Part shown: one piece after another, positions 32,345-44,540 of the stretch
Position numbering within the stretch: the first letter of the stretch is position 1
Layout: each line of letters opens with the position of its first letter
NCBI GenBank assembly: GCA_950097015.1
Contig: CATNEN010000030.1
Coordinates: 729,001-793,000 of the forward strand
Length of the DNA stretch: 64,000 nt
Direction: 5' to 3'
From: Macrostomum hystrix
Lineage: Eukaryota; Platyhelminthes; Macrostomidae
Made by a program: the position numbers and the translations under genes
Notes under the pieces: generated by a model
What the model was told of the DNA's origin: nothing
Databases searched by the model: none
Seen by the model: the letters and a program-made list of their open reading frames with translations, nothing else

Positions 32345-35000
32345 GTGGATTGTTTTTTTAGATGGGACTGTGGATTATTAGATGGGACTGTGGATTATTA
32401 GATAGGGTTGTGGATTATTAAATGGGGTTGTGGATTATTAGATGGGACTGTGGATTATTAGATGGGACTGTGGATTATTAGATGGGACTGTGGATTATTA
32501 GATGGGACTGTGGATTATTAGATGGGACTGGGGATTATTAGATGGGCTTGTGGATTATTAGATGGGTTTGTGGATTATTAGATGGGGTTGTGGATTATTA
32601 GAAGGGGTTGTGGATTATTAGATGGGGTTGTGGATTATTAGATGGGTTTGTGGATTATTAGATGGGGTTGTGGATTATTAGATGGGACTGTGGATTATTA
32701 GATGGGACTGTGGATTATTAGATGGGACTGTGGATTATTAGATGAGACTGTTGAATTTTAGATGGGACTGTGGATTATTAGATGGGACTGTCGATTATTA
32801 GATGGGACTGGGGATTATTAGATGGGACTGTGGATTATTAGATGGGTTGTGGATTATTAGATGGGGTTGTGGATTATTAGATGGGGTTGTGGATTATTAG
32901 ATGAGGTTGTGGATTATTAGATGAGGTTGTGGATTATTAGATGGGGTTGTGGATTATTAGATGAGGTTGTGGATTATTAGATGGAACTGTGGATTATTAG
33001 ATGGGTTTGTGGATTATTAGATGGGACTGTGGATTATTAGATGGGACTGTGGATTATTAGATGCGACTGTGGATTATTAGATGGGACTGGGGATTATTAG
33101 ATGGGACTGTGGATTATTAGATGGGTTGTGGATTATTAGATGGGGTTGTGGATTATTAGATGAGGTTGTGGATTATTAGATGGGTTTGTGGATTATTAGA
33201 TGGGTGTGTGGATTATTAGATGGGTTTGTGGATTATTAGATGGGGTTGTGGATTATTAGATGGGGTTGTGGATTATTAGATGGGGTTGTGGATTATTAGA
33301 TGGGGTTGTGGATTATTAGATGGGACTGTGGATTATTAGATGGGACTGTGGATTATTAGATGCGACTGTGGATTATTAGATGGGACTGTGGATTATTAGA
33401 TGGAACTGTGGATTATTAGATGGGACTGTGGATTATTAGATGGGACTGTGGATTATTAGATGGGACTGTGGATTATTAGATGGGACTGTGGATTATTAGA
33501 TAGGGTTGTGGATTATTAGATGGGGTTGTGGATTATTAGATGGGACTGTGGATTATTAGATGGGACTGTGGATTATTAGATGCGACTGTGGATTATTAGA
33601 TGGGACTGTGGATTATTAGATGGAACTGTGGATTATTAGATGGGACTGTGGATTATTAGATGGGACTGTGGATTATTAGATGGGACTGTGGATTATTAGA
33701 TGGGACTGTGGATTATTAGATAGGGTTGTGGATTATTAGATGGGGTTGTGGATTATTAGATGGGACTGTGGATTATTAGATGGGACTGTGGATTATTAGA
33801 TGGGACTGTGGATTATTAGATGGGACTGTGGATTATTAGATAGGGTTGTGGATTATTAGATGGGGTTGTGGATTATTAGATGGGGTTGTGGATTATTTAG
33901 ATGGGGACTGTGGATTATTAGATGGGACTTGTGGATTATTAGATGGGACTGTGGATTATTAGATGAGGTTGTGGATTATTAGATGGGACTGGGGATTATT
34001 AGATGGGACTGTGGATTATTAGATAAGACTGTTGAATTTTAGATGGGACTGTGGATTATTAGATGGGACTGTGGATTATTAGATGGGACTGGGGATTATT
34101 AGATGGGACTGTGGATTATTAGATGGGTTGTGGATTATTAGATGGGGTTGTGGATTATTAGAAGGGGTTGTGGATTATTAGATGAGGTTGTGGATTATTA
34201 GATGGGGTTGTGGATTATTAGATGGGGTTCTGGATTATTAGATGGGGTTGTGGATTATTAGATGGGGATTGTGGATTATTAGATGGGGATTGTGGATTAT
34301 TAGATGCGACTGTGGATTATTAGATGGGACTGTGGATTATTAGATGGAACTGTGGATTATTAGATGGGACTGTGGATTATTAGATGGGACTGTGGATTAT
34401 TAGATGGGACTGTGGATTATTAGATGGGACTGTGGATTATTAGATAGGGTTGTGGATTATTAGATGGGGTTGTGGATTATTAGATGGGACTGTGGATTAT
34501 TAGATGGGACTGTGGATTATTAGATGGGACTGTGGATTATTAGATGCGACTGTGGATTATTAGATGGGACTGGGGATTATTAGATGGGACTGTGGATTAT
34601 TAGATGGGTTGTGGATTATTAGATGGGGTTGTGGATTATTAGATGGGGTTGTGGATTATTTGATGGGACTGTGGATTATTAGATGGGACTGTGGATTATT
34701 AGATGGGACTGTGGATTATTAGATGAGGTTGTGGATTATTAGATGGGACTGTGGATTATTAGATGGGACTGTGGATTATTAGATGAGACTGTTGAATTTT
34801 AGATGGGACTGTGGATTATTAGATGGGACTGTGGATTATTAGATCGGACTGGGGATTATTAGATGGGGTTGTGGATTATTAGAAGGGGTTGTGGATTATT
34901 AGATGGGGTTCTGGATTATTAGATGGGGTTGTGGATTATTAGATGGGGTTGTGGATTATTAGATGGGGTTGTGGATTATTAGATGGGTTTGTGGATTGTT
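32345..35000. repeat. 20-bp minisatellite
   Basis: About 133 copies of GATTATTAGATGGGACTGTG, with GGGGTTGTG, GAGGTTGTG and TTTGTG variants. Higher-order blocks are visible: the order of variants around TGCGACTGTG at 33,361 recurs at 33,581, 220 bp (11 units) later. The TTGAATTTTAG variant at 32,751 recurs at 34,032 and 34,793. Confidence 0.95.
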
Positions 35001-35384
35001 TGAAAAGGTTGTGGTGGTTGCGGTGAGACTATTCGACAATGCAGGAAGATTTAAATTAATCGTACAGTCTTATTAAGCTTCTTGTGAATAGTTCTTGCAG
35101 CTTCAATAAGCTGAGGACGATTTTGTAGGCTAGGATTGAGACGAGCCTGAAAAGGTTAATGAGTGGGTTTGATGAGTTTGCTGATTTTAATTACAGCTTT
35201 GCTAGTCGAGTCTTCAGATAGAAACTTGAAGCAAATTGATCGGAGTTTGCACATTCAGAGTGAAGATTTTCAACCTGTCAATCATGGGGTCATTGCTCTT
35301 AATTACCATTAAAAGAACATGAAAGCGCTGCACTTTGTCTTAGCGAATAGAGAAAAAATAAACTTTTACACTAAAGTCTTAGGC

Positions 35385-36232
35385 GGAAGGGTCCGTGTGC
35401 CTGAAGCGGAGGGGTCAATGTGTCTGAAGCGGATGGGTCAGTGTGCCTGAAGCGGAGGGGTCAATGTGTCTGAAGCGGATGGGTCAGTGTGCCTGAAGCG
35501 GAGGGGTCAGTGTGCCTGACGCGGAGGGGTCAGTGTGCCTTAAGCGGAGTGGTCAGTTGTGCCTGAAGCGGAGGGGTCAGTGTGCCTGAAGCGGAGGGGT
35601 CAATGTGTCTGACGCGGAGGGGTCAGTGTGCCTTAAGCGGAGTGGTCAGTTGTGCCTGACGCGGAGGGGTCAGTGTGCCTTAAGCGGAGTGGTCAGTTGT
35701 GCCTGAAGCGGAGTGGTCAGTGTGCCTGAAGCGGAGTGGTCAGTGTGCCTGAAGCGGAGTGGTCAGTGTGCCTGAAGCGGAGGGGTCAGTGTGTCTGAAG
35801 CGGAGGGGTCAATGTGTCTGAAGCGGATGGGTCAGTGTGCCTGAAGCGGAGGGGTCAGTGTGCCTGACGCGGAGGGGCCAGTGTGCCTTAAGCGGAGTGG
35901 TCAGTTGTGCCTGAAGCGGAGGGGTCAGTGTGCCTGAAGCGGAGGGGTCAGTGTGCCTGACGCGGAGGGGTCAGTGTGCCTTAAGCGGAGTGGTCAGTTG
36001 TGCCTGAAGCGGAGTGGTCAGTGTGCCTGAAGCGGAGTGGTCAGTGTGCCTGAAGCGGAGGGATCAGTGTTCCTGAAGCGGAGGGGTCAATGTGTCTGAA
36101 GCGGAGGGGTCAGTGTGCCTGAAGCGGAGGGGTCAATGTGTCTGAAGCGGAGGGGTCAGTGTGCCTGAAGCGGAGGGGTCAGTGTGCCTGAAGCGGAGGG
36201 GTCAGTGTGCCTGAAGCGGAGGGGTCAGTGTG
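35385..36232. repeat. 23-bp minisatellite
   Basis: About 37 copies of CTGAAGCGGAGGGGTCAGTG followed by TGC, with variants CTTAAGCGGAGTGGTCAGTTG and CTGACGCGG that come in recurring blocks. Confidence 0.95.
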
Positions 36233-36509
36233 CTCCTTTCCTATAAGGACAGAAAAAAAATTGATAAAATTATATTTTCGGATTTCGCCAGCAATTTCTG
36301 CAGCTTCTGTAGGCCTTTGTCAAACGTGATGCATCGCTATTTCGTGTCTGTGTTTGTTTTTTGTGTGGCAGTTGCCAACCCGAAATTGTTTTGTCAGTTT
36401 GTCACCAGCGTTATCTTCTCGCGGCCCTCAACAGCTCTTGGACATTAATTAAAAGCTTCGACTAAGAATTTTGCGACAACTGGTACAGCAACGCTAGATT
36501 GGCTAGATT

Positions 36510-37035
36510 CTTTGTACAAGAACTCGTTGATTCTTTGTACAAGAACTCGTTGATTCTTTGTACAAGAACTCGTTGATTCTTTGTACAAGAACTCGTTGAT
36601 TCTTTGTACAAGAACTCGTTGATTCTTTGTACAAGAACTCGTTGATTCTTTGTACAAGAACTCATTGATTCACTGTACAAGAACTCATTGATTCTTTTAC
36701 CAGAACTCATTGATTCTTTGTACAAGAACTCGTTGATTCTTTGTACAAGAACTCGTTGATTCTTTTACCAGAACTCATTGATTCTTTGTACAAGAACTCG
36801 TTGATTCTTTGTACAAGAACTCGTTGATTCTTTGTACAAGAACTCGTTGATTCTTTGTACAAGAACTCATTGATTCACTGTACAAGAACTCGTTGATTCA
36901 TTGTACAAGAACTCGTTGATTCTTTGTACAAGAACTCGTTGATTCTTTGTACAAGAACTCGTTGATTCTTTGTACAAGAACTCGTTGATTCTTTGTACAA
37001 GAACTCGTTGATTCTTTTACCAGAACTCTTTTATT
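36510..37035. repeat. 23-bp minisatellite
   Basis: About 23 copies of AACTCGTTGATTCTTTGTAC followed by AAG. A shorter variant with TTTTACCAG recurs three times as part of a repeated block. Confidence 0.95.
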
Positions 37036-37039
37036 CTCT

Positions 37040-37495
37040 GCACAAATCCTCATTGGCTAGAAAGATTATTCTATAAAAAAGAGAGTGCAAATATGGGCAA
37101 AATAAAGTCTTTAAACCGTAAACAACCAGACCTTCATGGCCAAGTTCAAACAGCAAGAGTATCAGTGCTCATTGTATACTGCTAATCACGAACCAGGCCG
37201 TATAACTCTAAGCCATGCAGCATTCAGCAAGGCCAAAAGACGGGGATGAAGTGACCAGCCAGTCAAACGATTTGCTATAATTGCAAAACAGTCCATTTGA
37301 TGCGACTCGCTGGAATAATAGCCTGGCCTCAAGTCTTTGAGACACCCAAAGCCAAGAGAATATTGGGCACTAGTTAAGCGATGGGAAATGTCAGAACTCA
37401 TCAGCCTACTTATCGATTCCAATGAGCAGGAAAACTGCGGCTTACTCTCAGAGCACCAATAAGTTTTATAAGAAATGCGCATGTAACACTCTTAT
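37040..37495. other. Unique sequence between two minisatellites
   Basis: No gene recognised. Together with 36,236-36,510 it separates arrays that are G-rich on the plus strand from the C/T-rich array that follows. Confidence 0.55.
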
Positions 37496-37499
37496 TATG

Positions 37500-40400
37500 T
37501 CTCCTGACAATCTTCATGTCTCTCGATCTGTCTCCCAATCTCCCCTCTGTCTCACAATCTCCCCTCTGTCTCCCAATCTTCCCTCTGTCTCACAATCTTC
37601 CCTCTGTCTCACAATCTTCCCTCTGTCTCACAATCTCCCCTCTGTCTCACAATCTCCCCTCTGTCTCACAATCTCCCCTCTGTCTCCCAATCTCCTATCT
37701 GTCTCACAATCTCCTCTCTGTCTCACAATCTCCCCTCTGTCTCACAATCTTCCCTCTGTCTCCCAATCTCCTATCTGTCTCCCAATCTCCCCTCTGTCTC
37801 ACAATCTCCCCTCTGTCTCACAATCTCCCCTCTGTCTCCCAATCTCCTATCTGTCTCCCAATCTCCCCTCTGTCTCACAATCTCCCCTCTGTCTCACAAT
37901 CTCCTATCTGTCTCCCAATCTTCCCTCTGTCTCCCAATCACCTATCTGTCTCCCAATCTCCTATCTGCCTCCCAATCTCCTGTCTGTCTCCCAATCTCCT
38001 ATGTCTCCTAATCTCCCATCTGTCTCCCAATCTCCTATCTGTCTCCCAATCTCCTATCTGTCTCCTAATCTACTATCTGTCTCCCAATCTCCCCTCTGTC
38101 TCCTAATCTCCTATCTGTCTCCCAATCTCCTATCTGTCTCCCAATCTCCTATCTGACTCCTAATCTCCTATCTGTCTCCCAGTCTCCTATCTGTCTCCTA
38201 ATCTCCTGTCTGTCTCCCAATCTCCTATCTGCCTCCCAATCTCCTATCTGTCTCCCAATCTCCTGTCTCCCAATCTCCTATCTGTCTCCCAATCTCCTAT
38301 CTGTCTCCCAATCTCCTGTCTCCCAATCTCCTATCTGTCTCCCAATCTCCTACCTACCTCCCAATCTCTCCTCTGTCTCACAATCTTCCCTCTGTCTCCC
38401 AATCTCCTATCTGTCTCCCAATCTCCTCTGTCTCCCAATCTCCTGTCTCCCAATCTCCTGTCTCCCAATCTCCTGTTCCCCAATCTCCTATCTGTCTCCC
38501 AATCTCCTATCTGTCTCCCAATCTCCTATCTGTCTCCCAATCTCCTATCCGTCTCCCAATCTCCTATCTGCCTCCCAATCTCCTATCTGTCTCCCAATCT
38601 CCTGTCTCCCAATCTCCTATCTGTCTCCCAATCTCCTATCTGTCTCCCAATCTCCTGTCTCCCAATCTCCTATCTGTCTCCCAATCTCCTACCTACCTCC
38701 CAATCTCTCCTCTGTCTCACAATCTTCCCTCTGTCTCCCAATCTCCTATCTGTCTCCTAATCTACTATCTGTCTCCTAATCTCCTATCTGTCTCCTAATC
38801 TCCCCTCTGTCTCCTAATCTCCCCTCTGTCTCCTAATCTCCTATCTGTCTCCTAATCTCCTATCTGTCTCCTAATCTCCTATCTGTCTCCTAATCTCCTA
38901 TCTGTCTCCTAATCTCCTATCTGCCTCCCAATCTCCTATCTGTCTCCTAATCTCCTATCTGTCTCCCAGTCTCCTATCTGTCTCCTAATCTCCTGTCTGT
39001 CTCCCAATCTCCTATGTCTCCTAATCTCCTATCTGCCTCCTAATCTATCTGTCTCCTAATCTCCTATCTGTCTCCTAATCTCCTATCTGCCTCCCAATCT
39101 CCTATCTGCCTCCCAATCTCCCCTCTGTCTCCTAATCTCCTCTGTCTCCCAATCTCCTATCTGCCTCCCAATCTCCTATCTGTCTCCTAATCTCCTATCT
39201 GTCTCCCAATCTCCTATCTGTCTCCTAATCTCCTATCTGTCTCCTAATCTCCTGTCTGTCTCCTAATCTCCTATCTGTCTCCTAATCTCCTATCTGTCTC
39301 CTAATCTCCTATCTGTCTCCTAATCTCCTATCTGTCTCCCAATCTCCCCTCTGTCTCCTAATCTCCTCTGTCTCCCAATCTCCTATCTGTCTCCCAATCT
39401 CCTATCTGTCTCCCAATCTCCTATCTGCCTCCCAATCTCCTATCTGTCTCCTAGTCTCCCCTCTCTCTCCTAATCTCCTATCTGCCTCCCAATCTCCTGT
39501 CTGTCTCCTAATCTCCTCTGTCTCCCAATCTCCTGTCTCCCAATCTCCTGTTCCCCAATCTCCTATCTGTCTCCCAATCTCCTATCTGTCTCCCAATCTC
39601 CTATCTGTCTCCCAATCTCCTATCCGTCTCCCAATCTCCTATCTGCCTCCCAATCTCCTATCTGTCTCCCAATCTCCTGTCTCCCAATCTCCTATCTGTC
39701 TCCCAATCTCCTATCTGTCTCCCAATCTCCTGTCTCCCAATCTCCTATCTGTCTCCCAATCTCCTACCTACCTCCCAATCTCTCCTCTGTCTCACAATCT
39801 TCCCTCTGTCTCCCAATCTCCTATCTGTCTCCTAATCTACTATCTGTCTCCTAATCTCCTATCTGTCTCCTAATCTCCCCTCTGTCTCCTAATCTCCCCT
39901 CTGTCTCCTAATCTCCTATCTGTCTCCTAATCTCCTATCTGTCTCCTAATCTCCTATCTGTCTCCTAATCTCCTATCTGTCTCCTAATCTCCTATCTGCC
40001 TCCCAATCTCCTATCTGTCTCCTAATCTCCTATCTGTCTCCCAGTCTCCTATCTGTCTCCTAATCTCCTGTCTGTCTCCCAATCTCCTATGTCTCCTAAT
40101 CTCCTATCTGCCTCCTAATCTATCTGTCTCCTAATCTCCTATCTGTCTCCTAATCTCCTATCTGCCTCCCAATCTCCTATCTGCCTCCCAATCTCCCCTC
40201 TGTCTCCTAATCTCCTCTGTCTCCCAATCTCCTATCTGCCTCCCAATCTCCTATCTGTCTCCTAATCTCCTATCTGTCTCCCAATCTCCTATCTGTCTCC
40301 TAATCTCCTATCTGTCTCCTAATCTCCTGTCTGTCTCCTAATCTCCTATCTGTCTCCTAATCTCCTATCTGTCTCCCAATCTCCTATCTGTCTCCTAATC

Positions 40401-42115
40401 TCCTATCTGTCTCCCAATCTCCCCTCTGTCTCCTAATCTCCTCTGTCTCCCAATCTCCTATCTGTCTCCCAATCTCCTATCTGTCTCCCAATCTCCTATC
40501 TGCCTCCCAATCTCCTATCTGTCTCCTAGTCTCCCCTCTCTCTCCTAATCTCCTATCTGCCTCCCAATCTCCTGTCTGTCTCCTAATCTCCTCTGTCTCC
40601 CAATCTCCTATCTGTCTCCCAATTTCCTATCTGTCTCCCAATCTCCTATCTGCCTCCCAATCTCCTATCTGTCTCCTAGTCTCCCCTCTCTCTCCTAATC
40701 TCCTCTGTCTCCCAATCTCCTATCTGCCTCCCAATCTCCTATCTGTCTCCTAATCTCCTATCTGTCTCCCAATCTCCTATCTGTCTCCTAATCTCCTATC
40801 TGTCTCCTAATCTCCTGTCTGTCTCCTAATCTCCTATCTGTCTCCTAATCTCCTATCTGTCTCCTAATCTCCTATCTGTCTCCTAATCTCCTGTCTGTCT
40901 CCCAATCTCCTATCTGTCTCCTAATCTCCCCTCTGTCTCCTAATCTCCTCTGTCTCCCAATCTCCTATCTGTCTCCCAATCTCCTATCTGTCTCCCAATC
41001 TCCTATCTGTCTCCCAATCTCCCCTCTGTCTCCTAATCTCCTCTGTCTCCCAATCTCCTATCTGTCTCCCAATCTCCTATCTGTCTCCCAATCTCCTATC
41101 TGCCTCCCAATCTCCTATCTGTCTCCTAGTCTCCCCTCTCTCTCCTAATCTCCTCTGTCTCCCAATCTCCTATCTGCCTCCCAATCTCCTATCTGTCTCC
41201 TAATCTCCTATCTGTCTCCCAATCTCCTATCTGTCTCCTAATCTCCTATCTGTCTCCTAATCTCCTGTCTGTCTCCTAATCTCCTATCTGTCTCCTAATC
41301 TCCTATCTCTCTCCTAATCTCCTATCTGTCTCCTAATCTCCTATCTGTCTCCTAATCTCCTATCTGTCTCCTAATCTCCTCTCTGTCTCCTAATCTCCTG
41401 TCTGTCTCCCAATCTCCTATCTGTCTCCTAATCTCCCCTCTGTCTCCTAATCTCCTATCTGCCTCCTAATCTCCTAACTGTCTCCTAATCTCCAATCTGC
41501 CTCCTAATCTCCTATCGGCCTCCCAATCTCCTATCTGTCTCCTAATCTCCTCTGTCTCCCAATCTCCTATCTGCCTCCCAATCTCCTATCTGTCTCCTAA
41601 TCTCCTATCTGTCTCCCAATCTCCTATCTGTCTCCTAATCTCCTATCTGTCTCCCAATCTCCTATCTGTCTCCTAATCTCCTATCTGTCTCCCAATCTCC
41701 TATCTGTCTCCCAATCTCCTATCTGCCTCCCAATCTCCTATCTGTCTCCTAGTCTCCCTCTCTCTCTCCTAATCTCCTATCGGCCTCCCAATCTCCTATC
41801 TGTCTCCTAATCTCCTCTGTCTCCCAATCTCCTATCTGTCTCCCAATCTCCTATCTGCCTCCCAATCTCCTATCTGTCTCCTAGTCTCCCTCTCTCTCTC
41901 CTAATCTCCTATCGGCCTCCCAATCTCCTATCTGTCTCCTAATCTCCTCTGTCTCCCAATCTCCTATCTGCCTCCCAATCTCCTATCTGTCTCCTAATCT
42001 CCTATCTGTCTCCTAATCTCCCCTCTCTCTCCTAATCTCCTATCTGCCTCCCAATCTCCTGTCTGTCTCCTAATCTCCCCTCTGTCTCTAAATCTCCCTT
42101 GTCTCACCAATCTCC
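37500..42115. repeat. 19-bp pyrimidine-rich minisatellite, 4.6 kb
   Basis: About 240 copies of CCCAATCTCCTATCTGTCT (19 bp) and shortened forms (TCCTGTCTCCCAATC). It is the longest array in the window. Rare variants (TCCTGTTCCCC at 38,471 and 39,546; CCTAATCTATCTG near 39,040 and 40,115; CTAGTCTCCCC at 39,451 and 40,526) all recur at 1,075 bp, showing a tandem duplication of a whole block. Confidence 0.97.
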
Positions 42116-42501
42116 CCACTGTCCGTTTTAAAATTTGCAGAACTCAAATCTGGTCTCATGCATTTTTTTCAGAAGAGTCAGTTGTCTTTATTTTTTTGAA
42201 CTGAAAGTTTTTCTTTAATTTCCTTCAGCTTGATGGGAAATTAAAATTTTCATTTGCATTCTATTGTTAGCTGCTATTGATTTCTTCTCTCAACTGCAAC
42301 AGATCTGCTTCTGTTGACTGTCCCGCCTTGTCTTGCGTGTGAGATCTGCTGATCATGTGACTGTGAGCGATTTTTTTAACTATTTATCAGTCTCCTCTGA
42401 GCTCACGACAAGCGTTCGTTCACAGAAGTAGGTGAGAAAATAGGATTCCAACCCTTCAGGCAAGCAGGCCGTTAGCTATACCCAGCCGGACAGGATCACA
42501 C

Positions 42502-42749
42502 CTGCATCAGGCGAGTGAGAGGGCTGCTCCCCAAGGGGCTGGGGTGGCTGGATAATTGGGAATATCTCCCATTCTCTCTCATCTGATCTCCCATCCATTG
42601 GGGAATCACGGTTGCTGTAAACAACAGATCAGAAGGACTGGCCGCGGTAAAGAAGTCGTTGCCCTTATCGCAAAAAGCCAATTTTTGACCACCTATACCT
42701 GATCCACGACTGTGCTTATTGTTGACCGACTGCTTATATTTCAGCCATT
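42502..42749 (-). CDS. Possible exon with Myb/SANT-like composition
   Basis: On the minus strand an open segment starts after an acceptor-like GTTCGAGTTAAG and ends at a donor-like CAG/GTGTGA. It reads WLKYKQSVNNKHSRGSGIGG, then QKLAFCDKGNDFFTAASPSD. The W-x2-K...K...K...R...G-G-G pattern recalls the third helix and following loop of Myb/SANT-like (NAIF1/Harbinger-type) DNA-binding domains. No partner exons were found, so this may be a chance ORF or the relic of a transposon gene. Confidence 0.3.
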
Positions 42750-42989
42750 CTTAACTCGAACAAAAGGACACACACAAAAATAGTTTTTTTTCCAGACTGC
42801 CAATTATAGCCAATCTCAATCAATCAATCAATATTTTGCTCGAAAATAAATCAGAAATGCGTTTTATTGGTTCGGTTGTGGCCAAATGTTCACTATTGCA
42901 TTTACATAAATTATGGCGTTGCTAACATATACCTCGTCATGGAATATTACATTAAAAACTATAAATAATGCTCGTACCATAGAGTTTAT

Positions 42990-43735
42990 AAAACTTGATT
43001 GCACCTTAGAGTTGCTGCAATTTACCATAGACTGCACCTTAGAGTTGCTCTGCAATTTACCATAGACTGCACCTTAGAGTTGCTGCAATTTACCATAGAC
43101 TGCACCTTAGAGTTGCTGCAATTTACCATAGACTGCACCTTAGAGTTGCTGCAATTTACCATAGACTGCACATTAGAGTTGCTGCAATTTACCATAGACT
43201 GCACCTTAGAGTTGCTCTGCAATTTACCATAGACTGCACCTTAGAGTTGCTGCAATTTACCATAGACTGCACCTTAGAGTTGCTGCAATTTACCATAGAC
43301 TGCACCTTAGAGTTGCTCTGCAATTTACCATAGACTGCACCTTAGAGTAATTTACCATAGACTGCACCTTAGAGTTGCTGCAATTTACCATACACTGCAC
43401 CTTAGAGTTGCTGCAACTTACCATAGACTGCACCTTAGAGTTGCTGCAATTTACCATAGACTGCACCTTAGAGTTGCTGCAATTTACCATACACTGCACC
43501 TTAGAGTTGCTGCAACTTACCATAGATTGCACCTTAGAGTTGCTGCAACTTACCATAGACTGCACCTTAGAGTTGCTGCAACATACCATAGACTGCACCT
43601 TAGAGTTGCTGCAACATACCATAGATTGCACCTTAGAGTTGCTGCAACATACCATAGACTGCACCTTAGAGTTGCTGCAACTTACCATAGACTGCACCTT
43701 AGAGTTGCTGCAAATTAACATAGACAACACATGGT
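42990..43735. repeat. 33-bp minisatellite
   Basis: About 22 copies of a unit containing TTAGAGTTGCTGCAATTTAC followed by CATAGACTGCACC. Variants with CTCTGCAA (3 bp longer) and a shortened copy near 43,345 occur. Confidence 0.95.
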
Positions 43736-44222
43736 GTTGCTGCAAATTACCCTAGACTACACATGGTGTTGCTGCAAATTACCCTAGACTACACATGGTG
43801 TTGCTGCAAATTACCCTAGACTACACATGGTGTTGCTGCAAATTACCCTAGACTGCACATTGGTGTTGCTGCAAATTACCCTAGACTGCACATGGTGTTG
43901 CTGCAAATTACCCTAGACTACACATTAGTGTTGCTGCAAATTACCCTAGACTACACATTAGTGTTGCTGCAAATTACCCTAGACTACACATTGGTGTTGC
44001 TGCAAATTACCCTAGACTACAAATTAGTGTTGCTGCAAATTACCCTAGACTACACATTGGTGTTGCTGCAAATTACCCTAGACTGCACATTGGTGTTGCT
44101 GCAAATTACCCTAGACTGCACATTGGTGTTGCTGCAAATTACCCTAGACTACACATTAGTGTTGCTGCAAATTACCCTAGACTACACATGGTGTTGCTGC
44201 AAATTACCCTAGACTACTCAAG
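43735..44222. repeat. 33-34-bp minisatellite derived from the preceding array
   Basis: About 15 copies of a unit containing GTGTTGCTGCAAATTACCCT followed by AGACTACACATG or CATTG. It shares GTTGCTGCAA-TTACC-TAGACT with the preceding array; the change of type is abrupt at about 43,720-43,740. Confidence 0.95.
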
Positions 44223-44540
44223 GCGTTGCTTCAGCCAACTCAAGCAAATTTAGAATCGAAGGTGCGATCTAGAAAAATATTTTTTTTCTTGCAAAAACTC
44301 ATTTCAAGTTGTCCATGTCTAAAAGAAATAAATTAAACAGGATAATGTTTATCATTTAATAGGTCACTATCATAAAAAAATTATTCGAAATCAAGTTTAA
44401 AGAACACATGACGAAATCAAGAACTCATTTTACCAATAATTCAGAGGTTACAAAAGGCTGTTGAAGTTTTTTCTTTTTTTTTAAATAGGTATGATGAATA
44501 GGTTGATTCTTAGTTTTTTCGCGACCATTGTAACTAGCTG

